This document shows positions 63,501-64,000 of a DNA stretch of 64,000 bases, one piece after another. Below the pieces are notes generated by a model. It saw nothing but the letters and a program-made list of their open reading frames with translations. It did not search any database and was not told the origin of the DNA. The DNA lies in NCBI RefSeq assembly GCF_004210375.1, contig NC_134830.1, positions 167,345,874 through 167,409,873 on the forward strand, read 5' to 3'. Each line of letters opens with the position of its first letter. The first letter of the stretch is position 1. Origin of the DNA: Tachypleus tridentatus (taxonomy: Eukaryota; Arthropoda; Merostomata; Xiphosura; Limulidae). A program made the position numbers and the translations under genes.

Positions 63501-64000
63501 AACATTAGAACAATTAAATAAGATAAAATACATCATAAGAATGAATAAGAGGTAAAATTAATCGAGAAAGAGAATAAGAAATTTTACAAATGTGTCGTTA
63601 AATAAAACACTTATGTTGAGTAAAATCTTAATAAAATTATACATAGATATGATAACGTAAACATTATATAAATACCATTAAATGGCAGACACTATCTTAT
63701 ACAAAATCATCATAACCATAGAATCATATACGTATTTTCTTCCTAAAATCACTTTAAAACATATCAAACGAAGTGTAAGTTTATATGTTTTAATAAATTT
63801 ATGTTAAATGAATTTGCCTTCTGAGTAATATTTTCATGAATTTACATAAAGAACTTTGTAAAACATTATAAATAATTAATTACAACTCTTTCGAATTTCA
63901 TTGCAGGAATTAATAGCAAACCATACAATTAAATCGTAACTGATAATTTTATTATCAACCAAATCATCTAACGTGAACTCTAACCTGATCGTGATCAAAT
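27324..64000 (-). CDS. Giant cadherin (CDH23/Cad87A or PCDH15/Cad99C style), C-terminal part, 23 exons
   Basis: A minus-strand gene; the 5' end is beyond 64000. Exons at 63985-64000, 63345-63498, 58469-58633, 57959-58035, 57006-57258, 55263-55508, 54212-54890, 52864-53073, 52017-52330, 51544-51669, 48380-48569, 47143-47366, 44404-44592, 43089-43202, 38662-38776, 37811-38103, 35363-35596, 35005-35093, 34533-34619, 31121-31189, 30774-30840, 30345-30472 and 27324-27570 join with GT-AG introns and matching phases (one indel in the second). About 1,430 residues: eleven extracellular cadherin repeats with ten linkers (DTNDNFP, DANDNSP, DTNDIAP, DVNNKVP, DVNDNRP, DENDNNP, DVNDETP, DVNDHSP, the non-canonical TSVNIYVP, DINDNDP), a membrane-adjacent domain, one helix (CLIGVVTVLAITLIVVISI) and an ~83-residue tail. 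The family mediates calcium-dependent adhesion, for example in microvilli and stereocilia links. The class is certain; the exact orthologue is not. Confidence 0.93.
27571..30344. other. Cadherin intron 22
   Basis: Holds one SINE-B (29155-29272). Short open frames on + at 28073-28294 and 29663-29860 are unrecognised and unsupported. Confidence 0.5.
29155..29272 (-). repeat. SINE-B copy, reverse, well preserved
   Basis: Contains ttatagcaaaggcacatcgg, gagaatcgaacccctaattt and ccgctgtactagtggaggg. It lies in cadherin intron 22. Confidence 0.88.
30345..30472 (-). CDS. Cadherin exon 22: transmembrane helix
   Basis: Entry phase 0, exit phase 2, donor gtgagt. AVKSGSLLNVTDARI is followed by a ~20-residue hydrophobic helix (ICLIGVVTVLAITLIVVISI) and the stop-transfer end CITQRCR. 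An N-glycosylation sequon (NVT) lies just outside the membrane. Confidence 0.9.
30774..30840 (-). CDS. Cadherin exon 21: membrane-adjacent domain, last part
   Basis: Encodes LIDKNSEFLDELFKEF then KVLYTQ, amphipathic and charged, ending phase 0 with donor gtaagt. Confidence 0.85.
31121..31189 (-). CDS. Cadherin exon 20: membrane-adjacent domain
   Basis: Encodes SDLYLHFVNQRNNS then IMDVDTVLS across phase-2 boundaries. The phrase DLYLHxV is shared by arthropod cadherins of this type (recollection, not checked). Confidence 0.85.
31711..31840 (+). repeat. Tandem repeat, three units of 43 bp
   Basis: ggaattagaagtcaacatca with catgcctgatgcacatccaa recurs at about 31712, 31755 and 31798 with one or two changes. 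It lies in cadherin intron 19. Confidence 0.95.
32457..32729 (-). repeat. SINE-A copy, full length, reverse
   Basis: From ttgtttgtttttttatttcg to tagccatgccaggcctta, in cadherin intron 19. Confidence 0.95.
33899..34166 (+). repeat. Chimeric SINE: SINE-B head joined to SINE-A body
   Basis: The first ~30 bases (ccccccgctagtacagcagt, aagtct) are the SINE-B head. From ctgagggtcatgggttcg on it is SINE-A to the AAAC tail, including agtagcccaagagttagc. It lies in cadherin intron 19. Confidence 0.85.
34533..34619 (-). CDS. Cadherin exon 19: membrane-adjacent domain
   Basis: Encodes LLANITGAVVNVDECKF then HENPDGSIEKKK, with strong donor gtaagt. NIT is a sequon. Confidence 0.88.
35005..35093 (-). CDS. 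Cadherin exon 18: start of membrane-adjacent domain
   Basis: Encodes IYLLREDQRVRFVLRL then TPMELRQKLDEFR, phase 0 in and phase 2 out. This region sits between the last EC repeat and the membrane and has no calcium motif. Confidence 0.9.
35363..35596 (-). CDS. Cadherin exon 17: most of EC-k
   Basis: Seventy-eight codons, phase 0 at both ends. It starts AADLDIGVNSIVHYYI and contains LLDNTTGQITLNF and FEILVNDTGGLSDTAKVF, the strand pattern of a cadherin repeat without the LDRE box. Confidence 0.9.
37811..38103 (-). CDS. Cadherin exon 16: end of EC-j, linker, start of EC-k
   Basis: Ninety-seven codons. It carries SEFLDREKESHYLLIVQATN, the calcium linker DINDNDP and IFTGGISIKADFGSVFMAVK. Confidence 0.93.
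38600..38690 (+). repeat. Duplicated splice-donor region of exon 15 (~48 bp)
   Basis: tttattaaaattata followed by actgacctattatacgataa occurs twice, from about 38592 and 38640. The second copy contains the exon-15 end and its donor; the first, just downstream in transcription, keeps a donor-like site. Confidence 0.75.
38662..38776 (-). CDS. Cadherin exon 15: start of EC-j
   Basis: Encodes YQVVFTENVPPGKEKIKL, then PATVDEEDSSNKSVPCYHII. YxVxFxENxPPG is a typical cadherin A/B-strand phrase and fixes the join to exon 14. Confidence 0.9.
39398..39604 (+). other. Open stretch without start codon, unrecognised
   Basis: A 68-codon open frame on + (AWYPEHFSDVKLYEIW..., later ELMMEDGEESNSDVYIE) within cadherin intron 14. 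It has no start, no partner exons and no family. It may be a remnant of a transposon gene or chance. Confidence 0.15.
39687..39904 (-). repeat. SINE-A copy, reverse, head truncated
   Basis: From ttgtttgttgtctaaatttc to agattcgaacccggct. It stops just past the B box. Confidence 0.92.
40455..40560 (-). repeat. SINE-C-like fragment, degenerate
   Basis: Contains ttgtttagcgcaaagcaaca and a diverged head (cagcgtcacagctttgcag). Overlapping open frames at 40359-40621 are not supported as genes. Confidence 0.4.
40780..41044 (-). repeat. SINE-A copy, 5' truncated, with 10-bp target-site duplication
   Basis: The SINE body spans 40791-41034 and is flanked by identical atcaagttat at 40780-40789 and 41035-41044. 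The head is cut at gattacgagtc. The duplication shows a real insertion, by target-primed reverse transcription as for LINE-mobilised SINEs. Confidence 0.96.
41193..41428 (-). repeat. SINE-A copy, reverse
   Basis: From ttgtttgtttttttaaattt to cccgtgaccctcaggg. The flanks gccaaagg and gacaaagg look like an imperfect target-site duplication. Confidence 0.92.
41545..41701 (+). repeat. SINE-A fragment, forward
   Basis: Body only, from caccaaacatgctcgctc to gacagatagcgcag. It is the third SINE-A within 1 kb, in opposite orientation to the other two. Confidence 0.88.
41914..42231 (-). CDS. Unrecognised 105-residue open frame with one hydrophobic segment
   Basis: Same strand as the cadherin, inside intron 14. 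MLVSNRFLIVLLVRTC leads to DSSRMVQALLSVLVST and LLLIVFISSLW, then a charged end WEHLREN. One membrane-like segment is visible. It is not a cadherin piece and no family was recognised; it may be a decayed receptor or chance. Confidence 0.2.
   Translation of the reverse strand: MLVSNRFLIVLLVRTCGLFSNIFGHSVKLINIMRSSYDIMKAIVIGNGDSSRMVQALLSVLVSTLLLIVFISSLWNEFKTTKDDIYIQFRTDELLLSLWEHLREN
42803..42990 (+). mobile_element. Tc1/mariner-like terminal sequence, solo end
   Basis: TA is followed by cactgctggccaaaatctta and aggccaatgaac, a terminal-repeat style I associate with mariner-type elements in arthropods. No matching opposite end or transposase was seen nearby, so it is a truncated remnant. Confidence 0.5.
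43089..43202 (-). CDS. Cadherin exon 14: end of EC-i, non-canonical linker
   Basis: Thirty-eight codons, phase 0. LRVEAHDLGEPIPLSSD leads to TVYVTSVNIYVPKFSQKV. The expected DxNDN linker is replaced by SVNIY. The donor gtacgt at 43083-43088 joins to YQVVFTEN; a later gtgaac donor at 43063 would shift phase and break that motif. Confidence 0.9.
43640..43935 (-). repeat. SINE-A copy, full length, with 12-bp target-site duplication
   Basis: The SINE at 43652-43923 is flanked by atttcattcgtt at 43640-43651 and 43924-43935. The head ends ggccatgccgggtc. It lies in cadherin intron 13. Confidence 0.96.
44404..44592 (-). CDS. Cadherin exon 13: main part of EC-i
   Basis: Sixty-three codons, phase 0. 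NFTIGTTVFEVSATDDD, IGNNGKVRYKL and FQIDEITGIVTLRGLLDRE are textbook cadherin strands with the DxD and LDRE calcium boxes. Confidence 0.94.
44808..46287 (+). repeat. Minisatellite, 22 units of ~67 bp
   Basis: The unit tagccacattgaatctcttg / atgtagctatggtaaagttg / tatttttaataattatgctt / taaaatg recurs 22 times in cadherin intron 12. Variants (cgcattg, ggtgaacttg, tttaatatg) recur in the same order at about 45408-45618 and 45676-45886, a four-unit block duplication. Each unit holds an imperfect hairpin (tagccacat against atgtagcta). Confidence 0.98.
46571..47142 (+). repeat. Minisatellite, five units of ~117 bp, resembling the adjacent exon end
   Basis: Units share cgttaaactatagtacatct, ggaat and gatgtagtaacggtggtgaa, with aligned points near 46584, 46692, 46811, 46928 and 47043. 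The last unit abuts exon 12; the phrase gtacctctggaatcttgacg across its donor aligns with gtacatctggaatcatgatg in the repeats. Confidence 0.9.
47143..47366 (-). CDS. Cadherin exon 12: end of EC-h, start of EC-i
   Basis: Seventy-four codons, with VFGIETLKDNTAKVFTKQ, then NYTLQIRAQDQGIHP and the linker DVNDHSPEF, ending NYTVKIPE at donor gtacca. It lies directly between two tandem arrays. EC-h lacks the usual LDRE box. Confidence 0.93.
47367..47790 (+). repeat. Tandem repeat, four to five units of 92-93 bp
   Basis: ggtaatttcacgagtgttta, gctccaaacctaaagtaatt and actatactagtgtattgtg recur with cacgag at about 47394, 47486, 47579 and 47671, and a partial unit near 47773. It starts in the acceptor flank of exon 12 (gaaagta next to the splice site). 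Confidence 0.95.
48380..48569 (-). CDS. Cadherin exon 11: end of EC-g, start of EC-h
   Basis: IVIRITDVNDETPQFVHQ, then IGQTVFMVSANDRDDPF and AKVQFSFVTGNQK. Phase 0 in, phase 1 out, donor gtgagt. Confidence 0.93.
48789..50590 (+). mobile_element. DNA-transposon-like element with ~130-bp terminal inverted repeats, internally deleted
   Basis: Inverted repeats at 48789-48935 and 50468-50590 share aaactttgcttttgtgacct and cactgtgcagc against cactatgtaac. Repeated phrases (acttacaagaattttc and variants) follow the left end at 48990-49110, like subterminal transposase sites. It carries a broken copy of a protein family found widely in arthropod genomes and lies in cadherin intron 10. The superfamily was not assigned. 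Confidence 0.8.
49207..50340 (+). pseudogene. Transposon-associated protein, N- and C-terminal parts only, broken
   Basis: The N-terminus MASRGCKHSTDAFCYVC begins a Cys-rich zinc-finger-like region continuing to PHFTCEHCK (49207-49400). An interruption of ~110 bases precedes KWYRGEKKAMKFAIP and NSYFCMVDPS, then the acidic PSSEESSKSEEEVDVEDPD. At about 49880 the text jumps to FFPKLSEAKMKAG and the C-terminal FVGPQIKKILE, MGCRMSLKVHILDAYL, GKRFHQDI and RKSRKTTRF. The central ~200-residue core retained in the 61383 copy is deleted. Stops and frameshifts make it a pseudogene. Confidence 0.8.
50698..50930 (+). repeat. Very degenerate tandem repeat (~55-bp unit)
   Basis: Variants of gaataagttaaactgttatt and attcagg recur four to five times with much divergence, in cadherin intron 10 beside the transposon end. 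Confidence 0.45.
51544..51669 (-). CDS. Cadherin exon 10: middle of EC-g
   Basis: Forty-two codons, phase 0. GEIVIGGELDRETEDRYS then LIVEAWDNYEYGLFTGES, with an LDRE box. Acceptor ACCAAG, donor gtaact. Confidence 0.9.
52017..52330 (-). CDS. Cadherin exon 9: end of EC-f, start of EC-g
   Basis: QIVVDGKIDRERFSWLNLTI, RATDNGIPSLSGTADL, the canonical linker LDENDNNPIF, then VVPEDAPLGHQVAVVQATD and GMFRIDREK. One hundred and four codons plus the split one. Confidence 0.95.
52864..53073 (-). CDS. Cadherin exon 8: end of EC-e, start of EC-f
   Basis: TLTVKLDDVNDNRPIFTE, then NTKIGFPVFTVAATDADK and SLISVDTKTG. Phase 1 on both sides. Confidence 0.94.
53191..53492 (-). repeat. SINE-A copy, full length, with 9-bp target-site duplication
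   Basis: The SINE is flanked by gtcagttga at 53191-53199 and 53484-53492. The head reads tggccatgctgggcc. It lies in cadherin intron 7. Confidence 0.94.
54212..54890 (-). CDS. Cadherin exon 7: linker, all of EC-d and most of EC-e
   Basis: The largest exon (226 codons). It opens with linker DTNDIAPVF, runs through AIPEDTPGGISILRVQAFDG, NSGIISVAIGANLDPDK and the modified linker DVNNKVPTF, then EDASIGHLVTRVRAVDLD, GEVTVVNALDREKAE and LHVKDLAAVSDEQTAT. Donor gtgagt. Confidence 0.96.
55263..55508 (-). CDS. Cadherin exon 6: main part of EC-c
   Basis: Eighty-two codons, phase 0. ANDKDLKNTKNSEIRYQI, FTINAVTGEVRPRIPLDFE and LLTVSAYDLGNPPLSS. Acceptor CGTCACAG. Part of its 5' end is duplicated near 56661. 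Confidence 0.95.
56283..56551 (-). repeat. SINE-A copy, full length, reverse
   Basis: From ttttttgatttcgcgcaaag to cttggccatgccgggcc, in cadherin intron 5. The B-box complement is mutated (gatttaaaccc). Confidence 0.93.
56575..56665 (-). pseudogene. Decayed duplicate of the 5' end of cadherin exon 6
   Basis: Read on minus from 56661: ANDRALRNIKNIGMNGIVA, against ANDKDLKNTKNSEIRYQI in exon 6. The upstream intron bases are also duplicated, but the acceptor AG has become AT. The rest of the exon is not found. It is a dead partial exon copy. Confidence 0.6.
57006..57258 (-). CDS. Cadherin exon 5: end of EC-b, start of EC-c
   Basis: LNLDFISGAITIKMSN, then HGLDRETTSQHYVTVEARD and the linker LTDANDNSPHF, ending FLRPLIVQ. 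Phase 2 in, phase 0 out. Confidence 0.95.
57362..57444 (+). mobile_element. MITE fragment related to 60368-60483
   Basis: Shares attaaaaccac, gtctacagataagtgaataa and agctatc with the palindromic element at 60368. The right arm is degraded. Confidence 0.6.
57747..57873 (+). repeat. SINE-C copy
   Basis: ggttcaacgacatacatgtc, aaccgtgtttcgatatttgt and gagcacagatagcccattgt with an ACAAAC tail. Confidence 0.8.
57959..58035 (-). CDS. Cadherin exon 4: part of EC-b
   Basis: ATDPDSGPFGTDGIRYTG then LHGQIAD, with the DxDxG calcium-binding box. Phase 0 in, phase 2 out, donor gtaagt. Confidence 0.92.
58469..58633 (-). CDS. Cadherin exon 3: end of EC-a, start of EC-b
   Basis: Fifty-five codons, phase 0: IIARETSIISPKSSIVDI, the linker IRDTNDNFPQF, then HASVPEDVNEGTTVTFVK. 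Donor gtaaac. Confidence 0.94.
58640..60367. other. Cadherin intron 2, 3' part, nothing recognised
   Basis: No exon or repeat family supported. Short + open frames at 59600-59791 and 60039-60335 look non-coding. Confidence 0.4.
60368..60483 (+). mobile_element. Palindromic MITE, 116 bp
   Basis: Perfect 15-bp ends attaaaaccactatc / gatagtggttttaat, and arms of ~50 bp that pair almost throughout (cttactttgac in both), leaving a short centre. It has no coding capacity and lies in cadherin intron 2. Confidence 0.88.
60913..62856 (+). mobile_element. Second element of the same transposon family, 3' end replaced by a SINE
   Basis: The left end cactgcacaacaaagttttt resembles the start of the element at 48789. 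The coding relic begins at 61383 and is cut off at about 62856, where a SINE-A starts. No right terminal repeat was seen after the SINE. Confidence 0.7.
61383..62856 (+). pseudogene. Transposon-associated protein, N-terminus and core, broken
   Basis: MSRKCRNSRDTFCYICCEYT begins a Cys-rich zinc-finger-like region (stop at 61456), then MPFAVPMIWREQKDHV and DCYFC, an acidic stretch, and ITQSELNDLVRDLGLSKAK. After a frameshift near 62030 comes the core: LGCNFDPQEWRLFIDSS, LSLKAVLLH, HMKETYKNMEMLLKHIQYSK, ICGDLKVIALLLGLQLGYTK and YCCFICEWDS. A second shift near 62565 leads to ITEAKIKEGIFVGPQIRHV, and a stop at about 62800 precedes LKIHFLHSQLYFFPQI, where the SINE begins. I recall this family as widespread and uncharacterised in arthropods; its enzymatic role is not known to me. 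Confidence 0.82.
62857..63105 (-). repeat. SINE-A copy, reverse, internal deletion
   Basis: From gaatttcacgcaaagctact to ccataccgggcctt. After atcgccaac the stretch tcttgggctactcttttac is missing. It lies exactly at the 3' break of the transposon relic. Confidence 0.92.
63345..63498 (-). CDS. Cadherin exon 2 (first full exon): part of EC-a, with +1 frameshift
   Basis: The 154-nt exon lies between phase-0 neighbours, so it should be 153. Before the A5/T5 run at 63480-63484 the frame reads GNNGTF; after it, one base on, it reads RMYLEDDNEIFEVTPPEG and FLILVKNPIPLDYE. Both are cadherin-like, so a single inserted base (error or mutation) splits them. Confidence 0.88.
63499..63984. other. Cadherin intron 1 as visible
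   Basis: AT-rich; nothing but intron sequence recognised. Confidence 0.6.
63985..64000 (-). CDS. Cadherin exon 1 as visible, truncated by the window
   Basis: Only FDHDQ and donor gttaga are seen. DHDQ followed by GNNG of the next exon is the DxDxGxNG calcium box of an EC repeat. Confidence 0.75.

Overview
The window is animal nuclear DNA: AT-rich, with small exons in long introns and many old transposons. The dispersed short repeats (a tRNA-headed SINE with an AAAC-rich tail, about 17 copies, plus two other tRNA-like SINE families) look like those I associate with horseshoe crab genomes. My best guess is therefore a chelicerate, probably a xiphosuran; this is inference from repeat and protein style, not a database match. 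A run of exactly 500 N (18880-19379) is a scaffold gap.

Two protein-coding genes converge tail to tail. On the + strand, five exons at 2010-6487 encode the 3' part of a divergent p21-activated (PAK, STE20-group) kinase. Its upstream exons lie outside the window, and one C-lobe exon appears to be missing. On the - strand, 23 exons between 64000 and 27324 encode the C-terminal ~1,430 residues of a giant cadherin of the CDH23/Cad87A or PCDH15/Cad99C style: eleven EC repeats (the first partial), a membrane-adjacent domain, one transmembrane helix and a short tail. All exon phases agree except in the second exon, where one extra base in a homopolymer breaks the frame. The ~20.8 kb between the two stop codons holds no gene I can support.

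Mobile elements: a decayed Penelope-like element (10753-13397, coding on -) lies between inverted terminal repeats that carry hammerhead-ribozyme-like motifs. Two relics of one arthropod transposon-encoded protein family lie in cadherin introns (48789-50590 and 60913-62856). One lost its middle and the other its C-terminus, so each keeps what the other lacks. There are also a Tc1/mariner-like end, a palindromic MITE, and at least 17 SINE-A, 5 SINE-B and 4 SINE-C copies, some with clear target-site duplications.

Tandem arrays are frequent. The most striking are inside the cadherin gene: a 22-unit 67-bp array (44808-46287), then a ~117-bp array whose units resemble the 3' end and splice donor of the adjacent exon (47143-47366), then a 92-bp array that begins at the acceptor side of the same exon. 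That exon is thus held between two minisatellites. A decayed duplicate of another exon's 5' end lies at about 56620-56749, and a splice-donor region is duplicated next to exon 15.
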